From contig JALORE010000007.1 of NCBI GenBank assembly GCA_025459125.1, forward strand, positions 1 to 48,717: a stretch of 48,717 bases of DNA, written 5' to 3'. The notes below the pieces were generated by a model. That model was not told where the DNA came from. It ran no database searches and saw only the letters and a program-made list of their open reading frames with translations. The DNA comes from Planctomycetota bacterium (lineage in GTDB: Bacteria; Planctomycetota; Phycisphaerae; Sedimentisphaerales; Anaerobacaceae). How positions within the stretch are numbered: position 1 is the first letter of the stretch; each line of letters begins with the position of its first letter. Of the stretch, positions 17,861 to 26,555 are shown piece by piece. Position numbers and translations under genes: made by a program.

Positions 17861-19297
17861 CTAGAATTGAAAGTACAGAAACGACCGGAACGATTGCGCG
17901 AACAACGTCAACACAGAAAGCGCGAACAGGCCGGCCGGCACCAGGACTCTGGACCCGTCCAGCCGGCGGGTCCAATCAAAGCCTTGCACGGGCTGGAACA
18001 CCAGCAGGCCGCACAGGGCCATGGCCAGGAGATGGCCGCGCGTATAGATGATGGCGCTCAAGAGCGTCGAGCCCCCTTGAGCGGTCGTCGGCACGAACAT
18101 CAGGGTCAGCAGTCTCCCCGCCTCCGCGAGTGTCGCGGCGCGGAAAACCACCCAGCCGATCGTGACCAGAAAGAGCGTGGCAAGGATACGGACCGGTGTC
18201 GGCAGGCGCGCGTAAAGAGGCTTCCTGCCCAGGGCCCGCTCGATCACCAGCCACAGGCCGTGCCAGGCGCCCCAGACGATGAAGGTCCAGCCGGCGCCAT
18301 GCCACAGGCCGCACAGGAGAAAGACGATCATCAGGTTGACATACGTCCGGCCGGCCCCGGCCCGGTTGCCGCCGAGCGGGATGTAGAGATAGTCGCGGAG
18401 CCAGCTCGACAGGGAGATGTGCCAGCGCCGCCAGAAGTCGCTGAAGCTCTCGGCCCGATACGGCGCATCGAAGTTCCGCGGGCACTCGAAACCCAGCATC
18501 AGTCCCAGCCCGATCGCCATCTCCGAGTAAGCGGAGAAGTCGAAGTACAACTGGAAGGTGTAAGCCAGGGCGCCGAACCATGCATCCAGCGTGCCGGGCG
18601 ACGCGGCGGCAAAGACCGCGTCCGCCACCTGCCCCACGTCATTCGCCAGCAGGATCTTCTTCGCGAAGCCTAGCATGAACAGCGCCACGCCCCACGAGAA
18701 CTTGTCCAGCGTGTGTGCGCGGGTAACGAGCTGCGCGGCAAAGGCGGGGACAGGCTCGGACTTGGGATCGGTGGTGCCATATCGCTGGATCGGTCCCGAC
18801 AGAAGCTGGGGGAAGAACGAGACATAACAGGCGAAGTCCGGCAGCGACCGCGCCGGCGGCCGGCCACGGCAGGTGTCCACCAGGTAGCCGACGATCTTGA
18901 CCGTGTAGAACGAGATCCCGACCGGTAAGGCGACACGCACCACCGGCAGCACGCCGGCGCCCGCGAAGGCAACCAGATCGTTGAGGATGTGCCCGAAGAA
19001 TCCAGCGTACTTGAAGAAGCCGAGTACGGCCAGGCTCAGCGCGATTGCCAGACCGGTCAGCGTGATGCGGGACCTTGCGGCATGGGCCGCCACCATGCGG
19101 CGGGACAGCACGTAGTTGACCGCCGTCAGGGCCAGGAGCAGCGCGGCGAACCACGGGCTCACCCACGCATAGAAGGCGTAACTCGCCGCCAGCAGCAGGA
19201 CGTTGCGTGCCACCAGCAACCGGCCCGGCAATGCATAATAGAACAGCAGCAGCGCGGGCAGGAAGTAGAAGAGGAAGATGTGCGAGGTAAATGCCAT
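17861..19297 (-). CDS. MBOAT-family O-acyltransferase (AlgI-like)
   Basis: A 478-residue polytopic membrane protein of the AlgI/DltB class. It starts MAFTSHIFLFYFLPALLLFYY, the typical AlgI opening. It contains VALPVGISFYTVKIVGYLVD, the QLLSGPIQRY loop, and FWRRWHISLSSWLRDYLYIPLGG. The predicted catalytic His lies in LCGLWHGAGWTFIVWGAWHG. These proteins pass acyl groups across the inner membrane to AlgJ/AlgX-type partners. The gene starts 3 nt after the stop of the upstream lipoprotein gene and overlaps the AlgJ-like gene's ribosome site, so the pair is one unit. The acylated polymer is not identified; no alginate synthase genes are present. Confidence 0.92.
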   Translation of the reverse strand: MAFTSHIFLFYFLPALLLFYYALPGRLLVARNVLLLAASYAFYAWVSPWFAALLLALTAVNYVLSRRMVAAHAARSRITLTGLAIALSLAVLGFFKYAGFFGHILNDLVAFAGAGVLPVVRVALPVGISFYTVKIVGYLVDTCRGRPPARSLPDFACYVSFFPQLLSGPIQRYGTTDPKSEPVPAFAAQLVTRAHTLDKFSWGVALFMLGFAKKILLANDVGQVADAVFAAASPGTLDAWFGALAYTFQLYFDFSAYSEMAIGLGLMLGFECPRNFDAPYRAESFSDFWRRWHISLSSWLRDYLYIPLGGNRAGAGRTYVNLMIVFLLCGLWHGAGWTFIVWGAWHGLWLVIERALGRKPLYARLPTPVRILATLFLVTIGWVVFRAATLAEAGRLLTLMFVPTTAQGGSTLLSAIIYTRGHLLAMALCGLLVFQPVQGFDWTRRLDGSRVLVPAGLFALSVLTLFAQSFRSFLYFQF

Positions 19298-19300
19298 CGG

Positions 19301-19771
19301 CTACTTCGCGGCCCGGTTCGTCCAGACGGCCCAATAGATGGGATCGTTGACTTCGCCGAAGTACTTGTTGATGATCCCGCCCATGTAGTGGTCGTCGATG
19401 GGGACTTCCAGGGCCAGGCGATGGACGTCGCCGACGCGGAACTGCCTGACGTTGCCGCCGATCTGCTGGACGCGGGCATCCGCCACGCTGTCGCGCGGCT
19501 CGGCCGGGTTGTAGTGGCCGATGTAGATGGTATCCTGGTCCACTTTGCCCCGGTGGACCTGGAGCACCTTGTACTTCATGACGTGGGCGTAGTCGTACAG
19601 CGGATCGTTGATCAGGTCGCCCCGGATCTCCTCCAGTTGGGCGGTGACCTCGATACGGCCCAGAGTCGCGAGCTTGGCATCAGCGCTGACGTCCGCCTGA
19701 CTGGGCTTCTTCGCGCACGCGGCGCCCGACAGGAGGATCAGGGACCATGTCAGTGTGAAAACGGTCTTCAT
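19301..19771 (-). CDS. Small predicted lipoprotein of the acylation cassette
   Basis: A 156-residue protein. Its N-terminus MKTVFTLTWSLILLSGAAC fits a lipoprotein signal with Cys19 as the lipidated residue, although Gly rather than Leu is at -3. The mature part is mostly beta-predicted, with RIEVTAQLEEI, YDYAHVMKYKVLQVHRGK and FRVGDVHRLALEVP, and ends PIYWAVWTNRAAK. I do not recognise a named family. It overlaps the PD40 gene by 4 nt (ATGA) and abuts the MBOAT gene, so it is probably a periplasmic accessory of the O-acylation system. Confidence 0.65.
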   Translation of the reverse strand: MKTVFTLTWSLILLSGAACAKKPSQADVSADAKLATLGRIEVTAQLEEIRGDLINDPLYDYAHVMKYKVLQVHRGKVDQDTIYIGHYNPAEPRDSVADARVQQIGGNVRQFRVGDVHRLALEVPIDDHYMGGIINKYFGEVNDPIYWAVWTNRAAK

Positions 19772-20796
19772 TTCTGTGCTCCTATCTCAGCGTACGTCCA
19801 GCAGGGCTCCCAGCCGTCCACCAGTTGGAGCACCGGGGCGTCTTTGGCCTCGGGGTGGGCTTGGCGCAAGGCCGGACTCGGCCCCGCCACCGCCGGGGCA
19901 TCGGCCGTCCGCATGACGCAGATGGGGGCGCCGGACTTCTCCGAGCCGCCGCCATCCTGGGGACAGCGGGTGAACAGCACATACTTGTCGTCGGGCGACA
20001 GGGCCCCGCCGTAGATGTGGAAGCCGTCCTCACCATAGATCAGCTTCATCTCCCTGCCGTCGCCGTCGCTCAGATAGAGCTGCGTGAAACCGTACCCCTT
20101 CTGGCCGGCGGCCCGGCAGGGAAAGATGAGGTGCTGCGAATCGTGGAACCAGTCGGGCGTGCAGCTCTGAAACTCGTGCACGATGTTGAGCGCGCCCGTT
20201 TGCGCGTGCATCCGGACCACCGTCCACATCATGCGGGCGTTGGCCACACCGCAGAACCACTGCCCATCCGGCGACCAGAAGAGCTGCTGATAAATGCCTT
20301 GGCGCGGCAGCTCGCGCACGACCTTCTTCGTCTCCAGATCCACGATCTGGATCCCCTTCTGGGTCAGGCAGGCGATCTGCTTGCCGTCGGGGGACCAGGA
20401 GGCCCAGGGGAACTCCCGGTCGCCACCGACCTGTACCGGCTTCGACCCATCGGGCTCGGCAATCATGAGGTTGCCCTGAAAACCCCAGAGGTCGTGATGG
20501 ATCGTCGTGCCTTTCGCATAGCACCGATAAAGCAACTTCTTGCCGTCCGGCGAGAAACGCGGGCCGCCCTCTTCGCAGTCGGGCGTACCGGTGATATTGC
20601 GCCGGGCAGAACCGTCGGGCCGCATGAGGAACAGGTCCCATGTCCCGCTCTCGCCCCGCGACGCGTAAGCGATCCAGCCTTTGCCGCTCACTTCTCTGGC
20701 GAATTGGGCCACCTTGTCATCGTGAGCACCCAAGGCAACGGACGTCACGCACCAGCCCATCGCCAGCGCCGCGACACCGAGCACGCGTGTCGTCAT
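19768..20796 (-). CDS. TolB-like PD40 beta-propeller protein
   Basis: A 342-residue secreted protein with signal peptide (VAALAMGWCVTSVALGA). It has about five to six PD40/TolB repeats: RFSPDGKKLLY, SWSPDGKQIACL, FWSPDGQWFCGV, DWFHDSQHLIF and ALSPDDKYVLFTR. WDLFLMRPDGSARRN resembles the TolB blade start. A propeller of this type usually binds protein partners or carbohydrate. AAGGAG precedes the ATG. It leads the four-gene acylation cassette, overlapping the lipoprotein gene by 4 nt, and lies 27 bp after the Gfo/Idh-like gene. Its exact role is unknown. Confidence 0.8.
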   Translation of the reverse strand: MTTRVLGVAALAMGWCVTSVALGAHDDKVAQFAREVSGKGWIAYASRGESGTWDLFLMRPDGSARRNITGTPDCEEGGPRFSPDGKKLLYRCYAKGTTIHHDLWGFQGNLMIAEPDGSKPVQVGGDREFPWASWSPDGKQIACLTQKGIQIVDLETKKVVRELPRQGIYQQLFWSPDGQWFCGVANARMMWTVVRMHAQTGALNIVHEFQSCTPDWFHDSQHLIFPCRAAGQKGYGFTQLYLSDGDGREMKLIYGEDGFHIYGGALSPDDKYVLFTRCPQDGGGSEKSGAPICVMRTADAPAVAGPSPALRQAHPEAKDAPVLQLVDGWEPCWTYAEIGAQK

Positions 20797-20823
20797 ATCG
20801 AGACTCCTTATCCTTCCTGCGCC

Positions 20824-22068
20824 TTAAGCCGGCCGGGGGAACTGCGGGACCTTCATGAACTCGCCGCCGTGCAGGGCGGACTCGTGCGCGACAATTCCCG
20901 GCACGGTGTAGGCCAGGGCCTCGTAGATATCCACGGTCGGCCGGCGGCCGTGGGTCAGGGCGTCGATGAACTCGTGGGTCAGGAACGTGTGGGAACCGTG
21001 ATGGCCGCTGTCATGGCGCAGGGCTTCCGGCAGCATCTCGGTCTTCCACCAGGCGGGTTGTTCGTATTTCTCCAGGGCGGGCAGGTCGCGCACGAAGCCC
21101 GCGTCGTCCTTCTCCTTGCGTCCCTCGGCCGAGCGAACGATCACCGGTTCCAGGCCGTTCGGCTCGCCGCAGTAGAAGCTCATCCGATTGCCGATCCACT
21201 GGGCCCGCTCGGTGCCACGGTGGGCACCCTTCCACCACACGTTGCAGCGGAACGCGTGGCCCCGATCCGTCCTGAACATGGCCGACTCGTTCCAGAACGG
21301 GTTCTTATAGACGTTGTCCTTGCAGATGGGGTCATCGTCACCCCAACCATGGCAGACGGCCTCGGTGAGCCGTTCGCCGGTGATGCCCACCAGGAAGGCG
21401 GTGCAGTGCGTGGGGTAGTGCATGGGGGCCAGGCCGTGGCGCCAGGTGCGCTGTCCTTTCTCGAAGTACAGCGATTCCAGCCCCGCGTGCTGGTACTCTG
21501 CTTCCGAGTAGTAGATCTCGCCGAACTTGCCCTGCTCGTGGAATCGGCGGACGGAGATCGTCGGTTGCTGGTAGTAGCTGGTCTCCGCCATCATGTAGGT
21601 CAGGCCGTACTTCTTGACCGTGTCGAGGAGGCGCTGGGCCTCGGCGACGCCGCCGCCCAGGCAGGCGGGCACCGCGGAGATGGCGTGCTTGCCGTGCTTC
21701 ATGACTTCCGCCACGTGCTTGACGTGGTTGGGTCCTTCCGTAAAGACCGCCACGGCGTCGATGTTCTTGTCCAGCACCAGCTCTTCGAGCGAGTCGTACG
21801 ACTTCGTGCACTTGTACACGCGCATCAGGCCCTGGCGTCGCTCGGGCCGCAGGTCGCTGACCGCCTCGACGATGCAGTCCGGGTGCTCGTGCCACTGGAA
21901 ACTCGTGCCAAACCCCCCGCCGACGACGCCCACGCGGATCTTCTTCGGCGCCGCGTTCACCGCCAGGGTCGAATACAGCGGCAACGTCGCCCCGCCGACC
22001 GCGACACCGGAGAGAAACTGTCGCCGCGACAAACCATCTGCGGGCATACTGGAATTCCCGGTCACCAT
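20824..22068 (-). CDS. Tat-exported Gfo/Idh/MocA-like protein lacking the EKP motif
   Basis: About 414 residues with a twin-arginine signal (LSRRQFLSGVAVGGA). The Rossmann glycine loop VGVVGGGFG is present. Where Gfo/Idh/MocA enzymes have an EKP motif, this protein reads AISAVPACLGG (about 129-139), so the usual catalytic lysine is missing. Family-like C-domain features remain (YYSEAEYQH, HTFLTHEFIDAL). Two adjacent ATGs (22071, 22068) follow GGGAGG; the second has the better spacing. It follows the SSS symporter gene by 60 bp and probably belongs to the same operon. It may bind a sugar or act by altered chemistry. Confidence 0.83.
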   Translation of the reverse strand: MVTGNSSMPADGLSRRQFLSGVAVGGATLPLYSTLAVNAAPKKIRVGVVGGGFGTSFQWHEHPDCIVEAVSDLRPERRQGLMRVYKCTKSYDSLEELVLDKNIDAVAVFTEGPNHVKHVAEVMKHGKHAISAVPACLGGGVAEAQRLLDTVKKYGLTYMMAETSYYQQPTISVRRFHEQGKFGEIYYSEAEYQHAGLESLYFEKGQRTWRHGLAPMHYPTHCTAFLVGITGERLTEAVCHGWGDDDPICKDNVYKNPFWNESAMFRTDRGHAFRCNVWWKGAHRGTERAQWIGNRMSFYCGEPNGLEPVIVRSAEGRKEKDDAGFVRDLPALEKYEQPAWWKTEMLPEALRHDSGHHGSHTFLTHEFIDALTHGRRPTVDIYEALAYTVPGIVAHESALHGGEFMKVPQFPRPA

Positions 22069-22128
22069 CATGCACCTCCCGTCACTCAAGCAATCATGAT
22101 TGGAGTACTGATTCCATCATTCTATTAG

Positions 22129-23862
22129 CTACCAGAGGAGCCCGGAGAATACAAGGACCAGCGCCGCGATGATCGCAACGAACAGCCCCCACCACAGACA
22201 CACGCTCGTATACCAATGGGTCCCAAGCTGGCCAAAGATATTCAACTTCCGCCAGTTGATCGTCAGCTCGTCGGTAACCTGGCTGGGATCGGGCCGTCCG
22301 GTGACCAGACTGATGCCCGTGCAGACCAGCATGCAGATGGCCCAGTTGAGGGCGGCCTGCATCTGGAACGGCTCCAGCCACGCCGGGTGCGCGGGCACGA
22401 ACTGCACGTACATCTTCAGCAGGATGCCCAGGATGAACCCGAGAATCACGGCCAGCGTGGCCCCCGGCCCGTTGATACGGCGGGACAGAATCCCCAGCAG
22501 GAACACCGCCGCGAAGGGTGGGGCGAAGAACGCGTAGAGGGATTGGATGTAGAGAAACAAGCTGCCACCCAGACGGCCGATGAACATACCGAGAACGGCG
22601 GCGATGACCATTACCACCACCGAGGACAGTCGCCCCACACGAACCAACTGCCCTTCCGAGGCGCCGCGGTGCAGGGTCCGCTGGTAGATGTCTACTGTGA
22701 CGATCGTAGAGGTCGAGTTCAGCACGGCGCTGACCGTCGACTGGATCGCACCGAAAAGAGCCGCGAGAAACAGTCCCCGCAGCCCCACGGGAACGATGCT
22801 CTGCAGCATGGTGATATATCCCTTGTCCGCCTGGGGGCGGATCTGATCCCATGGCAGCTTCATCACTTCCGGGTACCGCGCGAAAAGGATCAATCCCGGC
22901 AGTACCACAATCGCCGGCAGGATGATTTTCATATACCCTGCCAGGACAATGCCCATGCGCGCGTGGTACATATCCTTGGCGCCGAGGACACGCTGGATCA
23001 TGAACTGGTTGATCACGTTGTACCAGATACTGACGGAGAAGATCATCATGATCAGGCCCGGCCAGGGCGTCAGCTCGTGTGTGACCGGTTGAATGACCGA
23101 GAGGCGGTTGTAATGACTGGCTTGCACGATGTGCGGCGCATTCTGCCGGACGACTTGGGCCCAGACACCATCGTGTGCCTGGTTGCGCTCCAGCATGACC
23201 CGGAATCCCTCGATCAGCGAGTGCGCATCGCCGGAGAGCATGTCCAGGCCCAGGATCGTCACCATCAGCCCGCCGGCGATCATGATAATCACGGTCAGGA
23301 CGTCCATCCAGGCCACGGACCGGAGGCCCCCGTAGACGGCCCAGCCGCCGGAGACCAGGGCCAGAATGACGACGGCCAGCCGCAGGTCCCAGCCGAAGAG
23401 CTGATTCAACGCCAGCCCCCCGCCGTAGAGGACCGCGGCCAGGAACGCGACCACGTTGCTGATGACCGTGACGTAGGCGAAGAACTGCCGGACCGTGGCA
23501 TTGAACCGTCTTTCGAGAAACTCCGGCGTGCTGAAGACCCGCGCCGCCAGCAGAAAGGGGATGAAGAACCAGATCAGCAGGGTGAAGGTGGCGACGTTGG
23601 CCCACTCGAACATGGCGGGCGCGATGCCGTAAATGAACGCGGCCCCGATCATGGCGATGAAGTGCTCGCTGCTGATGTTCGAGGCGATGAAGGAGCTGCC
23701 GACGACGTACCAGGGCAATGTCCGGCCGGCCAGGAAGTAATCGGCCGAGTCCCGCTGCTTCTTTCTGCCGAACCAATAGCCGATCAGGCACAGGCCCAGG
23801 AAGTAGGCGCCAAAGGCCAGGTAGTCCAGCAAGTGCAGCTCAAACGATGCATAGCCCTTCAC
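22129..23862 (-). CDS. Sodium:solute symporter (SSS family)
   Basis: A 577-residue transporter with about 13-14 helices. SGLT-type features are ADYFLAGRTLPWYVVGSSFIASNIS in TM1-2, the AMFEWANVATFTLLIWFFIP region, GGWAVYGGLRSVAWMDVLT, and LRGLFLAALFGAIQSTVSAVLNSTST in the conserved TM9 area (Na+ site). These proteins import sugars, inositols or amino acids with Na+. It starts GTG at 23862 after AAAGGAGG, overlapping the amidohydrolase stop by 4 nt. It is the likely uptake system for the substrate handled by the neighbouring kinase, isomerase and aminotransferase. Confidence 0.92.
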   Translation of the reverse strand: MKGYASFELHLLDYLAFGAYFLGLCLIGYWFGRKKQRDSADYFLAGRTLPWYVVGSSFIASNISSEHFIAMIGAAFIYGIAPAMFEWANVATFTLLIWFFIPFLLAARVFSTPEFLERRFNATVRQFFAYVTVISNVVAFLAAVLYGGGLALNQLFGWDLRLAVVILALVSGGWAVYGGLRSVAWMDVLTVIIMIAGGLMVTILGLDMLSGDAHSLIEGFRVMLERNQAHDGVWAQVVRQNAPHIVQASHYNRLSVIQPVTHELTPWPGLIMMIFSVSIWYNVINQFMIQRVLGAKDMYHARMGIVLAGYMKIILPAIVVLPGLILFARYPEVMKLPWDQIRPQADKGYITMLQSIVPVGLRGLFLAALFGAIQSTVSAVLNSTSTIVTVDIYQRTLHRGASEGQLVRVGRLSSVVVMVIAAVLGMFIGRLGGSLFLYIQSLYAFFAPPFAAVFLLGILSRRINGPGATLAVILGFILGILLKMYVQFVPAHPAWLEPFQMQAALNWAICMLVCTGISLVTGRPDPSQVTDELTINWRKLNIFGQLGTHWYTSVCLWWGLFVAIIAALVLVFSGLLW

Positions 23863-24920
23863 GGAACCTCCTTTCGACCGGAGGCGGAGTCGAGTAAGCG
23901 CATGGCGTTGCCCTGGAATACATCCGCGATGTCTTCCGGCATCAGTCCGGTCGCCTGGGCCGCCCGGCGGAAAGCCTCGATCTCCTCATAGAGGAAGAGG
24001 GTGAGGGCCTCCGCCGGCTCGCCCTCCGCCTCCCGCATGTGCGGGTCGCCCCAGACGTCGCCGTACCGACCTTTGGGCACGAGGTTGACGTAGTTGCCCC
24101 GTTCGCAGATCCGGCGCATCCGCATCCTGGTGATCGGCAAATCACTGCCGAAAAGAATCCGTCGCGGCCCGACCGCCCGAATGAGCTGCTCGAAGATGGC
24201 CGCATTGGTATTGGCCGAGATATCGAACCAGAGGCGTTTTGTCCCCCGCAGAACGGTGAAAGCGTCGCCGACATCCTCCGGGCAGTACGCCCGGCCCACG
24301 TGGGCGATGATCACCCGCGCGTGGGGATACCGCCGCTCGATCTCCAGCAGGTCCGCGAGATTCACCGGGTCGCGGAGCCGGGCGGAGCGCGGAATGTGCA
24401 GCATGACAATCCAGCCGTGCTCGTTCAGGACCTCCAGTTGCTCGTGCGGCAGAAAATCGAAGATCCGGATCTGGTCCACGGGTATTCCCGCGGGAGACAA
24501 GGTCAGGTAAACCTTGGCACCCAGGAACCCGCCCGTGAGAATCTCCCGCTCGAATCTCTGCGCCGACCATTGCGGTGAGGCGAAGACCAGGGCCGGAAAG
24601 CCGTGTTCCCGCGCCGCGCGGCTGACGTAGGCATTGGCGCTCGCGAAGTCGTCCGCGCGCGCTTCCAGAAACGAGAACATCCACGGCTGCACGGATTTGC
24701 CCGGAAAAAGCAGCCCATACGTCGCGACCAAATCCTCAATCGGGTTCTGCGCGGCGACGCGCAGCGGCCATGTCACGGCCCGGCCCGTCGGCGCGGCCCG
24801 GCGAAAGTCCTGGAGCCAGACGTGGGTATGAACGTCGCTGATCCGGTCGGGAACGAAATCCTTGATCCGTTCCTGATAGAACCTTCGATCCACGTGGTTG
24901 ACTTCGAACAGCCGCGTCAT
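23859..24920 (-). CDS. Amidohydrolase-2-type metal-dependent hydrolase
   Basis: A 353-residue TIM-barrel protein. DVHTHVW (about residues 29-35) is the HxH metal motif. WIVMLHIPR, VIIAHVGRAYCP and RILFGSDLPITR supply further His and Asp ligands, in the order of amidohydrolase-2 enzymes (uronate isomerase, lactonase or decarboxylase relatives). It starts 7 nt after the aminotransferase stop and overlaps the symporter start by 4 nt (GTGA), so it is co-translated. A lactonase or decarboxylase-type step on a sugar-derived acid is possible but unproven. Confidence 0.86.
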   Translation of the reverse strand: MTRLFEVNHVDRRFYQERIKDFVPDRISDVHTHVWLQDFRRAAPTGRAVTWPLRVAAQNPIEDLVATYGLLFPGKSVQPWMFSFLEARADDFASANAYVSRAAREHGFPALVFASPQWSAQRFEREILTGGFLGAKVYLTLSPAGIPVDQIRIFDFLPHEQLEVLNEHGWIVMLHIPRSARLRDPVNLADLLEIERRYPHARVIIAHVGRAYCPEDVGDAFTVLRGTKRLWFDISANTNAAIFEQLIRAVGPRRILFGSDLPITRMRMRRICERGNYVNLVPKGRYGDVWGDPHMREAEGEPAEALTLFLYEEIEAFRRAAQATGLMPEDIADVFQGNAMRLLDSASGRKEVP

Positions 24921-24926
24921 AGCGCT

Positions 24927-26339
24927 CTACTTCCCCGTCTGCAACAGCCGCCGCAGGCGTCGGATGAATTCATCGACCACTGCCCGCTCCAGGCACAGGG
25001 CGAACTTGCAGAGAATCGTGCTGTGGCCGGCGTGATACGCGTGAACCCGCAGCCACAGACCGCTCTCGACACATTTCTTGTGAAAGGCCAGGGCATCATC
25101 CACCTGGCGGAACTTCAGGCCCGTCAATGCACGGTGGCCATGCACGGCGGCGATCCGGTCGGGGAACTCGGCCGCCAAGTCACCAAGCCGCTGGTAATAA
25201 TACTCCTGTGTGCCGTCGATCTCGGAGCCATGCCGTTGCAGGAGCTCGATGTTGGCCAGGGCCACCAGTGCCGCCAGGGCGGCGTTGCCGTTCGTGCTGA
25301 TCGCGTCGTACTGGGCCAGCACATCCAGCTCGCGACGATAGATGATACCCGAGAGCGGATGCAGGCCGGCGCTCATGCCCTTACCAACGACGACAATGTC
25401 GGGCACGATGTCGCACTGCTTGTACATGAACAGGTCAGATGTCCAGAAGCCCGTCTGGATCTCATCGATCGCCAGGAGCGCCCCGACCCGGCGGACCAGC
25501 TTCCGGGCGAGCTGAAGATACTCGGGCTGGACCCGGATGGCCTCGCGGTTCATCATGATCGGCTCCGCCCAGAAACCGGCAATCCGGTCCTGGTGGCGGG
25601 CGATGACGCGCTCCAGCTCGTCACCGTCATTCGGCTGAACCGCCACGACCTCCAGATTGCGGAGGTACGAGCCCCACATGCCGCGCAGGTACTGGGAGAA
25701 GAAACCCGTGCCGTGATAGTTGCCGTCGAGCACGATAAAGATCGGCGGTCCGGGGCGCCGGGTCCGCTCGTGGTGCATCAGCATGATCTTCAGCGCCGCC
25801 TCACACGCGACCGAGCCGGTGGCGGTCCCGAGCAGGACGGTGTTGAGCCGGGTCTTCGATTCCATGACTCGCGCGAAGTCCCCCTGGCGCAGCTCCGGCA
25901 GGTCGGGATTGGCGGCTTCGACGAGCTTCTGGGCCAGTCTCTTGACCGGCCACTGCGGGATGTTCGAGTGATTGTCGGGCACGATCCCGGCGGCCAGGCC
26001 GTCATGAATCACCTGGGTCAGGACCGGATGGTCGTAGCCCCAGCTCATCTGGTAATGCCCGGCCGTGCAGTCGAGGAACAGCTTGCCCTGCTCGGTGACA
26101 TAGAACAGTCCCCGGCCCGCGAGCAGATCGTCCGTCTCGGCCGGCGTACCGCCGCCGTAGGACTTCTGCATTACGGCCTTGGTGATGGTCCTGGCTGAGG
26201 CCATTCCCGCCACCGTCTCCCCGATCCGCCCGAGCAGTTGCTCGTCATTGTGGCTGTCGAGAAAGACCTTCGCCTGGGACATGGCCCGGCAGACCTCTGC
26301 CCCCAGCGGACCCGCCAGATCGTTAATCGTCATGCTCAT
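24927..26339 (-). CDS. Class III aminotransferase (PLP)
   Basis: About 470 residues. Fold-type I class III features are LDCTAGHYQMSWGYDHP, GTATGSVACEAALKIM (phosphate-binding region), GNYHGTGFFSQ, LLAIDEIQTGF with the PLP Asp, and VVGKGMSAGLHPLSG with the Schiff-base Lys. ATG 26339 is chosen because AGAGGG sits 6 nt upstream; the in-frame ORF upstream to 26420 reads into the repeat at 26404-26496 and is not protein-like there. The gene follows the isomerase gene and precedes the amidohydrolase. It likely transfers an amino group to or from a keto-sugar or its breakdown product. Confidence 0.88.
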   Translation of the reverse strand: MSMTINDLAGPLGAEVCRAMSQAKVFLDSHNDEQLLGRIGETVAGMASARTITKAVMQKSYGGGTPAETDDLLAGRGLFYVTEQGKLFLDCTAGHYQMSWGYDHPVLTQVIHDGLAAGIVPDNHSNIPQWPVKRLAQKLVEAANPDLPELRQGDFARVMESKTRLNTVLLGTATGSVACEAALKIMLMHHERTRRPGPPIFIVLDGNYHGTGFFSQYLRGMWGSYLRNLEVVAVQPNDGDELERVIARHQDRIAGFWAEPIMMNREAIRVQPEYLQLARKLVRRVGALLAIDEIQTGFWTSDLFMYKQCDIVPDIVVVGKGMSAGLHPLSGIIYRRELDVLAQYDAISTNGNAALAALVALANIELLQRHGSEIDGTQEYYYQRLGDLAAEFPDRIAAVHGHRALTGLKFRQVDDALAFHKKCVESGLWLRVHAYHAGHSTILCKFALCLERAVVDEFIRRLRRLLQTGK

Positions 26340-26403
26340 AGAAACCCTCTTTCCGGCTTGGCTCAACTTGGTTCTCATCGAGGTAACACCGCGACGCCTC
26401 CAG

Positions 26404-26496
26404 CCGGGTGGCATCGTCAAGGCCGAAGGCCTTGGCGATGGTCGTACGTATCAGGAAAGCCGCCATCGCCAAGCTGCGCTTGGCGATGCCACCCGG
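26404..26496. repeat. Cloverleaf palindromic element, copy A, intergenic
   Basis: A 93-bp element between the isomerase and aminotransferase genes. Terminal arms CCGGGTGGCATCG (26404-26416) and CGATGCCACCCGG (26484-26496) are exact inverses. Inside are CAAGGCC-GAA-GGCCTTG (26418-26434), CGATGG/CCATCG (26436-26441 with 26463-26468, 21-nt loop) and CCAAGC-TGC-GCTTGG (26469-26483). This leaves only two unpaired bases at the four-way junction. The arms can also fold as one long imperfect hairpin. A related copy lies at 17415-17506. Confidence 0.88.
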
Positions 26497-26555
26497 GCGT
26501 GTTACTCGGCCTTGAACCATGCTCTTTTCCCTGTCTTCCCGTGGCACCCACGGCG

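Noticed and set aside
26340-26420. N-terminal extension of the class III aminotransferase
   Set aside because: It reads into the palindromic repeat, while a good ribosome site precedes the ATG at 26339.
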